Source: Nitrospirota bacterium
GTDB lineage: Bacteria; Nitrospirota; Nitrospiria; Nitrospirales; Nitrospiraceae
Length of the DNA stretch: 7,708 nt
Reading direction: 5' to 3'
Assembly (NCBI GenBank): GCA_020028595.1
Contig: JAIBHQ010000029.1
Location: 1 to 7,708, forward strand
A model generated the notes under the pieces. The model had not been told where the DNA came from, did not search any database, and saw nothing but the letters and a program-made list of their open reading frames with translations. Position 1 is the stretch's first letter, and each line of letters starts with the position of its first letter. Below are positions 1 through 7,708 of the stretch, piece after piece. The translations under genes were made by a program, and so were the position numbers.

Positions 1-548
1 CAGGCTTCGACAGCCTTCAGGATCGTCTGCTCGTCAGTCAAACGGCCTTTGCCAATCTTGCCTGACGCGAGCGGGCCTTCAACCGGATCGAGCACGGTCA
101 GGCCGCGCGATCTCAACTGTTCGACATGCTCCCGAACTGTCGGATGGTCCCACATCCCGCCGTCCATGGCCGGCGCCACAATCAACGGGCACGATGCTGT
201 CAGAACCATGGTACTCAGCAGATCGTCTCCGAGGCCCAGTGCGAGCTTGGCCAGAGTGTTGGCCGTTGCGGGAGCGATGATGAAAACATCGGCCTCCTCC
301 GGCCGCGTCAAATGGAGCATCTCTTGATGCGCAGCGAACATATCCGTCGCCACCGGGTGCCGTGACAGCACTTCGAAGGTCAGGGGGGTGACAAACCGCG
401 TGGCTGCGTCGGTCATGACGACAGAGACATCGGCACCCTCCCGCATCAGCGTGCGCAGCAATTCAACCGCCTTGTAGGCGGCGATGCTGCCGCTGACACC
501 CAGCAGGACGCGTTTCCCGATGAACGGTCTGTCTGAAGACTGTTCCAC
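1..548 (-). CDS. coaBC: CoaBC (Dfp) flavoprotein, N-terminal CoaC domain; partial at window edge
   Basis: Bifunctional coenzyme A enzyme. The CoaC half decarboxylates 4'-phosphopantothenoylcysteine to phosphopantetheine using FMN, and the CoaB half makes that substrate from phosphopantothenate, cysteine and CTP. Only the first 182 codons are visible, and the CoaB half lies outside. Seen: flavin-fold start GVSGSIAAYKAVELL (residues 17-31), active-site His79 in EMLHLT, PATANT (93-98), GDDLLST (107-113), PAMDGGMW (126-133) and the substrate clamp GPLASG...GKGRL (158-170). His79, Asp129 and Ser162 sit exactly 4 residues after E. coli Dfp H75, N125 and C158, so the usual catalytic Asn and Cys are replaced. 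The start is GTG at 548-546, six bases after AAAGG. A second GTG two codons upstream (554-552) is too close to that site. The gene begins 11 bp after rpoZ and is probably co-transcribed with it. Assignment is secure; the exact start is slightly uncertain. Confidence 0.95.
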   Translation of the reverse strand, partial: MEQSSDRPFIGKRVLLGVSGSIAAYKAVELLRTLMREGADVSVVMTDAATRFVTPLTFEVLSRHPVATDMFAAHQEMLHLTRPEEADVFIIAPATANTLAKLALGLGDDLLSTMVLTASCPLIVAPAMDGGMWDHPTVREHVEQLRSRGLTVLDPVEGPLASGKIGKGRLTDEQTILKAVEA

Positions 549-559
549 GAACACCCTTT

Positions 560-919
560 CTACTCTTCTTTCGCCTCAGCCGGCTTCGGGGAATCGTCGA
601 CGTAGACGGTGAGCTCTTTCTTGATCTCGCGGGCGTCCTCGCGGGTTGCCGCCACGGCTATGCGCTCCATTTCACTGTCCTTCCCGCGCTTGGCCTCCTT
701 GATGGCCTTCTGGGCTTCCTTGCCGGTCAGGAACACAACCTTCTGGTGGAGCATTTCATCCAACGCGATGGAGGTCGCTTTGGCGTACTTGGATTGTCCC
801 AACGGACGCGCGCCCTGCATGAGGTGTTTGGCACGCTGCGAGGTGGCAATCACGAGCCGGTGACGGGAGTCGATCTGCGAGTGGTCGTATACGGGCAACA
901 ACGAGATTGCGTCGATCAT
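560..919 (-). CDS. rpoZ: RNA polymerase omega subunit
   Basis: Small subunit that helps fold and hold the beta' subunit in RNA polymerase. The protein is 119 aa, longer than the E. coli subunit of about 91 aa. The family core is at about residues 17-62: SRHRLVIATSQRAKHL, then the KATSIALDEML helix and KVVF. The N-terminus (MIDAISLLPVYDHSQ) differs from the usual MARITVEDCL type. The C-terminal third is charged and ends in a Pro/Glu/Lys-rich tail, probably disordered. The start ATG (919-917) follows AAAGGAG with a 9-nt spacer. Position between gmk and coaBC is the classical location of rpoZ and strongly supports the call. Confidence 0.93.
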   Translation of the reverse strand: MIDAISLLPVYDHSQIDSRHRLVIATSQRAKHLMQGARPLGQSKYAKATSIALDEMLHQKVVFLTGKEAQKAIKEAKRGKDSEMERIAVAATREDAREIKKELTVYVDDSPKPAEAKEE

Positions 920-928
920 ATCGTGATA

Positions 929-935
929 CTCCTTT
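929..935 (-). promoter_or_regulatory. rpoZ Shine-Dalgarno overlapping the gmk stop codon
   Basis: On the minus strand the gmk stop TAA (936-934) runs straight into the site, giving TAAAGGAG. The ribosome-binding site of rpoZ therefore overlaps the gmk terminus, and ribosomes finishing gmk would be placed to start rpoZ. Coupling is inferred; the sequence match is direct. Confidence 0.75.
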
Positions 936-1563
936 ATGTGGTTGTGGGGTCAGCGATGAAATTTTGTTCAAGCCAATTGATATCAACACGCTTCATGCGT
1001 GTGCGTTCCGCATGGACGATGGCCTGCAGTTCCTGCGAAGCCTGTTTGAGGTCCTCGTTGCGGACGATATAGTCGTATTCCCGGTAGTTCAGGATTTCCT
1101 GCCTGGCCTTTTGCATGCGGCGCTGGATCTCCTCCGGGGCATCCCCCCGCTGAATGAGTCTGGCGCGCAAGGCGTCAATGGAGGGAGGCAGAATATAGAT
1201 GTAGACGCCATCGGAGAATTTCTTTTTAATCTGCATGGCGCCCTGGGTGTCGATTTCCAGCAGCACGTCGAGTCCCTTTTCCAGCATGTCCATCAATGCC
1301 TGCCGCGGCGTCCCATAGAAGTGGCCGTAGACCCGAGCCGATTCCGCAAAGTCGTTCCGCTCGGCCATGGCCTGGAAGACTTGTTCGTCGACAAAATAGT
1401 AGTCCTGACCATGCACTTCACCTGGACGAGGCGTGCGCGTCGTGCACGAGATGGACGGATGCACCCCCGTGACGCTGGTCACGAGCTCTTTACAGAGCGT
1501 CGTTTTCCCGGCTCCCGATGGAGCCGAGACCACAAAGAGCACCCCTCGCCGTTCGATCGCCAT
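934..1563 (-). CDS. gmk: guanylate kinase
   Basis: Phosphorylates GMP to GDP with ATP in the cytoplasm, an essential step in GTP and dGTP supply. The protein is 209 aa, the usual length. Seen: P-loop SAPSGAGKTT (13-22), GMP-binding segment SCTTRTPRPGEVHGQDYYFV (39-58), the FxE...VYGxxYGT element (72-85) with Glu74 and Tyr83, and the LEIDTQGA strand (102-109). The lid region includes PPSIDALRARLIQRG (126-140), and NEDL (169-172) follows. Minor variants are Ser75 where an aromatic residue is common and His81 where Asn is usual. The start ATG lies 11 nt after GGGGGAGG (1575-1582), a slightly long spacing. It follows yicC by 32 bp, a pairing seen in many bacteria. Confidence 0.97.
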   Translation of the reverse strand: MAIERRGVLFVVSAPSGAGKTTLCKELVTSVTGVHPSISCTTRTPRPGEVHGQDYYFVDEQVFQAMAERNDFAESARVYGHFYGTPRQALMDMLEKGLDVLLEIDTQGAMQIKKKFSDGVYIYILPPSIDALRARLIQRGDAPEEIQRRMQKARQEILNYREYDYIVRNEDLKQASQELQAIVHAERTRMKRVDINWLEQNFIADPTTT

Positions 1564-1595
1564 GCCGCGTATGCCTCCCCCCTACCCCTGCCGGA

Positions 1596-2474
1596 CTATT
1601 GAATATTTAGCACTTGTTCACGAAGCTTTTCCAGTTCTCCTTTGATTCGCACGACATGGCCGGCAATCTGGGCATCGTTCGCCTTGGAGCCGATGGTGTT
1701 GGTCTCGCGTCCCATTTCTTGCAGCAGAAAGTCCAGAGTCTTGCCGATGGAGTCCTGGTTCTTCATGGTGTCCCGAAATTGCTGGAGGTGCGAGCGCAGA
1801 CGCGCCTGCTCTTCGCTGACGTCGCTCCGGTCGGCGAAGGCCGCCAGCTCCTGCTCGAGCCGGCCGGTGTCGGCCCGTCCCGGTTCAAGCAGTTTTTCGA
1901 TGCGTCCTTTCATACGGTCATAGTGGTCTCGAACCGCCTGCGGGATTCTCGTTGCGATCTGCGCCAATTCCTTCTCGATGGTCGCCAATAAGCCGGTGAG
2001 ATGCGCCGTGAGCGCTTTCCCCTCGCGCTGGCGCATTTTGTTCAGATCGGTGACGGCGCCGGCGACCAGCCGCTTGATGAGCGTTTGCAGCGCCTTGTCG
2101 TCGACGGGCTGCTCGGTGACGACAATCAGGTCTCGAAGACCGGCGAGCAGGGCCAGGTCGATCGAGCCGGCAAGATGGAACTCCCGTCGAAGCTGATCAA
2201 GCAGCCGGTGGTACTGTTTGGCCAAGCGGCGATCGAGGCTGGCGATCGTGCGCGTCTCCCGCCCGCCCGTGAGAGACACCGTGAGGTCGATTCTCCCTCT
2301 GGCGCACTGACGCTGGATGAGTTCTTTGAGACTGTCTTCCAGTCGAGCCATCCCTCGGGGGAGGCGCACGGCAATCTCACAGAACCGGTGATTGACGGAT
2401 CGTATTTCGGCGGTCACGATGCCGCCGGTCCAGGGAGCCTGGCGGCGCCCATAGCCTGTCATGCTTCGGATCAT
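1596..2474 (-). CDS. yicC: YicC/YloC family endoribonuclease
   Basis: Member of the YicC/YloC family, which in E. coli is linked to RNA decay, including of the small RNA RyhB. It is a 292-aa soluble protein, close to E. coli YicC (287 aa). It begins with the hallmark MIRSMTGYG, followed by RSVNHRF (26-32) in the YicC N-terminal domain (about 1-155) and MRQREGKAL (148-156). The C-terminal domain carries DRSDVSEEQARLRSHL (215-230) and GKTLDFLLQEMGRETNTIGS (244-263). The frame is open 40 codons further upstream into nth, but MIRSMTG is the conserved family start and overlaps the nth stop as ATGA, so 2474 is chosen. A GGAAAGGG tract lies about 11 nt upstream. Catalytic details of this homologue are inferred from the family. 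Confidence 0.95.
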   Translation of the reverse strand: MIRSMTGYGRRQAPWTGGIVTAEIRSVNHRFCEIAVRLPRGMARLEDSLKELIQRQCARGRIDLTVSLTGGRETRTIASLDRRLAKQYHRLLDQLRREFHLAGSIDLALLAGLRDLIVVTEQPVDDKALQTLIKRLVAGAVTDLNKMRQREGKALTAHLTGLLATIEKELAQIATRIPQAVRDHYDRMKGRIEKLLEPGRADTGRLEQELAAFADRSDVSEEQARLRSHLQQFRDTMKNQDSIGKTLDFLLQEMGRETNTIGSKANDAQIAGHVVRIKGELEKLREQVLNIQ

Positions 2475-3139
2475 CGTAGTTGTTTCCCTTTCCAACGACA
2501 GAGATTTTCGATGCCGCACTCGCGGCACTTCGGCGACCGTGCCAGGCACACGTACCGGCCGTGGAGCAGAAGCCGTTGCGAGCCGGGAGTCCATTCCTGT
2601 GGCGGCATCAGTTGCTGCAAGTCCTGCTCAATCCGATCCGGATCGCCGCTGGCTGAGAGCCCCAGTCGCTGAGAGACGCGTTTGACGTGCGTATCGACGA
2701 TCACGGCCGGCTCTCCGAAATGATTGCCCAGCACCACGTTCGCTGTTTTCCGCCCGACGCCCGGCAACGTCACCAGCGCCTCCATCGTCCCGGGCACGGT
2801 GCCGTTGAAACGTTCAATGAGTGTCCGGCAGCACCCGATGATATTTCGCGCTTTGCTCTTGAAAAATCCAGTGGATTTGATCAGGTGCTCCAGGTCGGTC
2901 TGATCGGCAGCGGCATACTCGCCGGCGGTTCGGTAGCGTTGAAACAGCGCCGGGGTGACCTGGTTGACCCGCTGGTCCGTGCACTGAGCCGACAGGATGG
3001 TTGCAATCAGCAACTGGAGGGGCGTCCGGTGCTGAAGTTCGACCCGCGGGACGGGCGTGGTCCGTTGCAGGGCGCTGAAAATGCGTGCCGCCCGTGCGCG
3101 GGCCGGCTGGGATCGCGTTCGACGGTGTGTGGCCGGCAT
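2471..3139 (-). CDS. nth: endonuclease III (DNA glycosylase/AP lyase, 4Fe-4S)
   Basis: Base excision repair enzyme that removes oxidised pyrimidines and cleaves the resulting abasic site. The protein is 222 aa, normal length. Seen: LIATILSAQCTDQRVN (44-59), STGFFKSKA (89-97), and the helix-hairpin-helix LPGVGRKTANVV (125-136) with catalytic Lys131. VDTHVKR (148-154) carries catalytic Asp149; the 18-residue spacing matches E. coli K120/D138. A C-terminal iron-sulphur loop has Cys198, 205, 208 and 214 in the pattern C-x6-C-x2-C-x5-C. The N-terminus has a short Arg-rich tail (residues 1-20). The start ATG is 3 bp after the hflX stop with no clear Shine-Dalgarno, which suggests translation coupled to hflX. 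The stop overlaps the yicC start. Confidence 0.97.
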   Translation of the reverse strand: MPATHRRTRSQPARARAARIFSALQRTTPVPRVELQHRTPLQLLIATILSAQCTDQRVNQVTPALFQRYRTAGEYAAADQTDLEHLIKSTGFFKSKARNIIGCCRTLIERFNGTVPGTMEALVTLPGVGRKTANVVLGNHFGEPAVIVDTHVKRVSQRLGLSASGDPDRIEQDLQQLMPPQEWTPGSQRLLLHGRYVCLARSPKCRECGIENLCRWKGKQLR

Positions 3140-3142
3140 GGA

Positions 3143-4819
<1,677 letters not shown>

Positions 4820-4822
<3 letters not shown>

Positions 4823-4836
4823 CTTACGCTCTCCTT
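4820..4836 (-). promoter_or_regulatory. hflX ribosome-binding site and AUU initiation codon
   Basis: Minus strand: AAGGAG (4836-4831), an 8-nt spacer AGCGTAAG, then ATT (4822-4820). The Shine-Dalgarno lies within the last tsaD codons, and the tsaD stop TAA (4826-4824) falls inside the spacer. Translation from this ATT gives MPTIHGYINGLKASHLLRLE, which fits the beginning expected for long-form HflX proteins. Confidence 0.75.
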
Positions 4837-5915
4837 GTGCCGGACGTGCGGCTGCGTAACGACGGGGAATCTGCTTCGGTTGGAAGTGGAAGGTCCGCCG
4901 AGGCTTCCAGATCCCATGCAGCCAGGCGGCCCGCCCGGTAAGCGCGCTGGCCTGCAGCGGCAATCATCGCGGCATTATCCGTGCAGAGGGTGATCGGCGG
5001 CACGGCCAGCCGGATGCCGGTTGCCGCAGCGCGCGCGGCAAGCACCGTTCTCAGCCTGGAATTGGCCGAGACGCCGCCCACGACCGCCAGGGCGCGGACG
5101 TGATGACGGCGTACTGCGCGGAATGCCTTTTCGACCAGGACATCCACGATCGCTTCCTGATAGCTGGCTGCGACGTCGGCGATCATTCCCTGCTGCGTCG
5201 ATTGGCCGCGATCGCGCCAGTCGTACAACAAGGCGGTTTTCAGACCGCTGAAGCTGAAATCCAGGCTGCCGGGCTTCAAGTACGGGCGCGGGAAAGCGAT
5301 CGCGGTTGCGTTGCCGGTTCTGGCCAGCCGGTCAATCGCCGGTCCGCCTGGGAAGCCGAGCCCTAAAATTTTTGCCGCTTTATCGAAGGCTTCGCCGGCG
5401 GCATCGTCCAGGGTCTTCCCAAGGAGCTGCATGGTGCCGCCTGACTGGACGAGATAGAGATGCGTATGCCCGCCGGACACCACCAGCACAACGCACGGCG
5501 TCGGAAAGTCCGGCTGATCCATCCAGGCCGACGCGATATGGCCTTCCAGGTGGTTGACGCCGATCAGCGGGACGCGCAATGCGTACGCCAGCGATTTGCC
5601 GAAGCTGAGCCCGACCAGAAGCGCACCGGCCAACCCGGGCCCTTGCGTCACGGCAACGGCCTGAATGTCGGCCCAGGTCATCCCCGCTTTGCGAAGGGCC
5701 TCGGCTGTGATCGTATCCACAGTTTCAATGTGCCTCCTCGCGGCTAGTTCAGGAACGACCCCGCCGTAGCGCGCATGTACGTCGTGCTGCGAGCACAGCA
5801 CACTGGCAGCAATTTGCCCGTCGCCAGACATGACGGCGGCGGCCGTTTCATCGCAGGACGTTTCGATGGCCAGGATTGTCGGGTACGAACGTGGTGCAGG
5901 CGACAGTGATGTCAC
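4824..5915 (-). CDS. tsaD: tRNA N6-threonylcarbamoyladenosine (t6A37) synthase subunit TsaD
   Basis: Transfers the threonylcarbamoyl group from threonylcarbamoyl-AMP to A37 of ANN-decoding tRNAs, working with TsaB and TsaE, which are not in this window. ASKHA-fold protein, 363 aa as called versus about 337 in E. coli. Seen: LAIETSCDET (15-24), metal ligands His122 and His126 in VNHLEGHIASAW, SGGHTHLY (147-154), DDAAGEAFDKAAKILGLGFP (170-189), FSFSGLKTAL (220-229), GGVSANSRLR (280-289) and TDNAAMIA (312-319) with metal ligand Asp313. The last ~25 residues form a Ser/Thr/Arg-rich tail beyond the usual end; its codons hold the hflX Shine-Dalgarno. The start is uncertain. GTG (5915-5913) fits the family's short N-terminus but lacks a clear ribosome-binding site. 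The only other conventional start, TTG at 5978-5976, lies inside the intergenic palindrome. Confidence 0.95.
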   Translation of the reverse strand: MTSLSPAPRSYPTILAIETSCDETAAAVMSGDGQIAASVLCSQHDVHARYGGVVPELAARRHIETVDTITAEALRKAGMTWADIQAVAVTQGPGLAGALLVGLSFGKSLAYALRVPLIGVNHLEGHIASAWMDQPDFPTPCVVLVVSGGHTHLYLVQSGGTMQLLGKTLDDAAGEAFDKAAKILGLGFPGGPAIDRLARTGNATAIAFPRPYLKPGSLDFSFSGLKTALLYDWRDRGQSTQQGMIADVAASYQEAIVDVLVEKAFRAVRRHHVRALAVVGGVSANSRLRTVLAARAAATGIRLAVPPITLCTDNAAMIAAAGQRAYRAGRLAAWDLEASADLPLPTEADSPSLRSRTSGTRRA

Positions 5916-6095
5916 GATGGCAGCGCGGTTGCCAAATGACTGTGCGGATGGAGGATGGTCAAAAAGGCTTTCCAGCAAGGCCGCAGCGAGCGAAAGACCG
6001 AGACGTACGTTTTCGGGTACGTTGAGGTTTTGAGCGAAGCGAGAACGACGCTGGAAGCCTTTTTCAACATCCTCAGTGCAAGGCTGGGGCTGATC
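5916..6095 (-). other. clpC-tsaD intergenic region
   Basis: The longest non-coding stretch in the window, 180 bp and mostly occupied by the palindrome. About 21 bp lie between the clpC stop and the element, and 35 bp between the element and the proposed tsaD GTG. The minus strand reads TTGACC (5963-5958) at the element's edge, similar to a -35 box, but no good -10 hexamer follows at 16-18 bp. No Shine-Dalgarno precedes the GTG. A tsaD promoter is therefore not demonstrated. Confidence 0.6.
5951..6074. repeat. 124-bp palindromic intergenic element (MITE/REP-like; possible bidirectional terminator)
   Basis: Long imperfect palindrome between clpC and tsaD. The outer arms 5951-5976 and 6050-6074 pair over about 25 bp with two mismatches and one bulged base. 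They begin GAGGATG and end CATCCTC, and include AAAAAGGCTT...CCAGC against GCTGGAAGCCTTTTT. An inner hairpin ACGTAC (6003-6008) / GTACGT (6017-6022) has an 8-nt loop (6009-6016) and extends outward to 5994 and 6031 with two mismatches and two G-T pairs. The motif GAGCGAA occurs at 5988-5994 and 6032-6038. On either strand the long stem ends at a T5 run, so transcription from clpC, or antisense, could terminate here. It has no coding content and is too short for a transposase. I recall similar elements scattered in Nitrospira genomes, but copy number cannot be seen here. Confidence 0.75.
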
Positions 6096-7708
6096 TCAAA
6101 CCCCTGCCAGCACTTCTTCTTCGATGAAGGCAGGCGCGTCGTCCTTGAGCACGACCTTGATCCTTCGCGAATCTTTGAAGCGGCCCCTGAGCAGCTCTTC
6201 CGACAACGGATCACCGATGCTCTTCTGGATGGTTCTGCGCATCGGCCGCGCGCCGTAGAGCGGCTGGTAGCCTTCCTTGATCAGCCACTGCTTCACTTCA
6301 TCGCTGATGTCGAGTTGAACGCCCTTCTCCAGGAGTCGCGCATTGAGCTCTTTGATGATGATATCGACGATGCTGACCAGGTGGAGTTTCTCCAATTGGT
6401 GGAACACCACCACTTCGTCGATGCGGTTCAAGAACTCCGGGCTAAATGCCCGCCGCAGCTCCGCCAGAACTTCATCCTTGATCCGCCGATTTTGCTCGGT
6501 CTCCGCTTGCTGGAATCCCAAAGATACGCCCTTCTGGATGAGCTTCGTACCCAGGTTGGAGGTCATGATCACGACTGTGTTTTTGAAATCGACCTTCCGG
6601 CCCAGGCTGTCCGTGAGCACGCCGTCGTCCAGCACCTGCAGCATCACGTTGAAGATGTCCGGGTGCGCCTTCTCGATCTCGTCGAACAACACCACCGAAT
6701 AGGGCCGGCGCCGGACTTTCTCGGTCAGCTGGCCGCCCTCTTCGTACCCGACGTAGCCCGGAGGGGCTCCGAACAGGCGCGAGCTGGTGAATTTCTCCTG
6801 GTATTCCGACATGTCGATACGGATCAGCGCGTCTTCGGAATTGAACAGAAACTCGGCCAGGGCTCTCGCCAGCTCTGTTTTCCCGACGCCGGTTGGGCCG
6901 AGGAAGATAAAGGACCCGATCGGCTTCTTGGCTTCTTTCAAGCCTGCGCGTGAACGGCGGATTGCCCGGCAGACGGCCGAAATCGCCTCTTCCTGCCCCA
7001 CGATCCGCCTGTGCAGGAACTCTTCCATGTGAAGCAGCTTCTGCGATTCCTCTTCTTCCAGCTTGAAAAGCGGGATGCCGGTCATTTTCGAGACCACATA
7101 CGCGACATCTTCCTTGGTAATGACGGGCCTGTTTTTTTCCTGATTTTTCTTCCACTCGCGCTTGGATTCCTCCAGCAGCTTTCGCAGGCGCTCTTCTTCC
7201 TCGCGGAACTTGACCGCTTCCTCGAAGTTTTGCAGCGAAATGGCCGATTCTTTTTCTCGGGAGACCTTCTTGAGCTCCTGCTCCATCGCTTTGAGCTCGC
7301 CGGGCAGGGCATAGGTTTGCAGCTTCGCGCGCGAGCCGGTCTCATCGATCAAGTCGATCGCTTTATCGGGCAGGAATCGGTCGGAGATGTACCGGTCCGA
7401 CAACTTGACGGATTCCAGGATGGCTTCTTCGGTGATTTCGACGCCGTGGTGCTCTTCGTAGCGGTCGCGCAGGCCCTGGATGATCCGGACCGTTTCATCC
7501 ACGCTGGGCGGCTGCACGTAGATCGGCTGGAATCGCCGCTTCAGGGCCCCGTCCTTCTCGATATGTTTCCGGTATTCATCGAGCGTTGTCGCGCCGATGC
7601 ACTGAATCTCTCCGCGCGACAGGGCCGGCTTGAGCATGTTGGAGGCGTCGATCGAACCCTCCGCCGCTCCGGCGCCTACGAGCGTGTGCAGCTCGTCGAT
7701 GAAGATGA
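6096..7708 (-). CDS. clpC: ATP-dependent Clp protease ATP-binding subunit ClpC; 5' end beyond window
   Basis: AAA+ unfoldase that feeds substrates to the ClpP protease. The C-terminal 536 residues are visible and the first codons are missing beyond 7708. In visible numbering: NBD1 Walker [14 protein letters not shown] (1-13), sensor region [16 protein letters not shown] (37-52) and an M domain coiled coil (about 125-195). The M domain includes a UVR-type motif [16 protein letters not shown] (159-174), typical of ClpC and absent from ClpA and ClpB. NBD2 has Walker A GPTGVGKT (270-277), pore loop GYVGY (317-321), Walker [13 protein letters not shown] (338-349), sensor 1 MTSN (381-384), EFLNRID (424-430) and sensor 2 GARPMRR (485-491). 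LGF (396-398) occupies the ClpP-binding loop position, so a ClpP partner is expected. The stop TGA is 21 bp before the palindrome, which separates clpC from the downstream unit. Confidence 0.97.
   Translation of the reverse strand, partial: IFIDELHTLVGAGAAEGSIDASNMLKPALSRGEIQCIGATTLDEYRKHIEKDGALKRRFQPIYVQPPSVDETVRIIQGLRDRYEEHHGVEITEEAILESVKLSDRYISDRFLPDKAIDLIDETGSRAKLQTYALPGELKAMEQELKKVSREKESAISLQNFEEAVKFREEEERLRKLLEESKREWKKNQEKNRPVITKEDVAYVVSKMTGIPLFKLEEEESQKLLHMEEFLHRRIVGQEEAISAVCRAIRRSRAGLKEAKKPIGSFIFLGPTGVGKTELARALAEFLFNSEDALIRIDMSEYQEKFTSSRLFGAPPGYVGYEEGGQLTEKVRRRPYSVVLFDEIEKAHPDIFNVMLQVLDDGVLTDSLGRKVDFKNTVVIMTSNLGTKLIQKGVSLGFQQAETEQNRRIKDEVLAELRRAFSPEFLNRIDEVVVFHQLEKLHLVSIVDIIIKELNARLLEKGVQLDISDEVKQWLIKEGYQPLYGARPMRRTIQKSIGDPLSEELLRGRFKDSRRIKVVLKDDAPAFIEEEVLAGV

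Noticed and set aside
907..1602. A 231-codon plus-strand frame opposite gmk
   Set aside because: It is fully explained as a shadow of gmk codon bias; the gmk motifs on the other strand are unmistakable.
2475..2594. Upstream ATG start for yicC, giving 40 extra residues
   Set aside because: The extra segment overlaps the iron-sulphur region of nth and lacks family similarity. MIRSMTGYG is the conserved family start.
5930..5963. Promoter for tsaD using TTGACC at the edge of the repeat
   Set aside because: The -35-like hexamer is good, but 16-18 bp downstream only GTCATT, TCATTT or CATTTG is found, which is a poor -10 match.
5955..6953. A 332-codon open frame on the plus strand opposite clpC
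   Set aside because: It is antisense to strongly conserved ClpC NBD2 codons, begins inside the palindrome, and its translation shows no recognisable domain. Long antisense frames are common in GC-rich DNA.
6096..7708. ClpB or ClpA as the identity of the Clp ATPase
   Set aside because: The UVR-type motif in a short M domain and the LGF loop fit ClpC. ClpB has a longer M domain and no ClpP loop, and ClpA lacks this M domain.

Overview
The window is a compact run of eight protein genes, all read from the minus strand, so biological order runs from high to low coordinates: clpC (3' two thirds only) - tsaD - hflX - nth - yicC - gmk - rpoZ - coaBC (5' part only). All reading frames are intact. No RNA gene, CRISPR array, transposase or phage gene is visible. 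The DNA is GC-rich. A ClpC-type Clp ATPase, an HflX with a long N-terminal extension, and the order yicC-gmk-rpoZ-coaBC suggest a Gram-negative, non-proteobacterial or deltaproteobacteria-like lineage. My best guess is Nitrospira/Nitrospirota. That rests on resemblance of the proteins and of the intergenic repeat, not on a search.

Layout. 7708-6096 encodes the rest of NBD1, the M domain and NBD2 of ClpC. A 180-bp gap (5916-6095) follows and holds a 124-bp near-perfect palindrome (5951-6074). From tsaD onward the genes are packed. One base separates the tsaD stop from the proposed hflX start, and 3 bp separate hflX from nth. nth and yicC overlap by 4 bp (ATGA). yicC-gmk are 32 bp apart, gmk-rpoZ 14 bp and rpoZ-coaBC 11 bp. 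This looks like one transcription unit, separated from clpC by the palindrome.

Function. Most of the unit serves information processing and its nucleotide or cofactor supply: TsaD (tRNA t6A), HflX (splitting of stalled ribosomes), Nth (base excision repair), YicC (RNase family), Gmk (GMP to GDP), omega (RNA polymerase) and CoaBC (coenzyme A). The yicC-gmk-rpoZ-coaBC part matches a widespread bacterial cluster, here without remA between yicC and gmk.

Most notable points. (1) hflX has no ATG, GTG or TTG where its protein must begin, but has an AUU codon 8 nt after a strong Shine-Dalgarno sequence, recalling the AUU start of infC. (2) The palindrome looks like a non-autonomous repeat and could act as a bidirectional terminator. 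(3) The CoaC domain carries Asp and Ser at two positions that are catalytic Asn and Cys in the E. coli enzyme. I see no sign of a wholly new multi-gene system; this is mainly a conserved housekeeping region with these local oddities.
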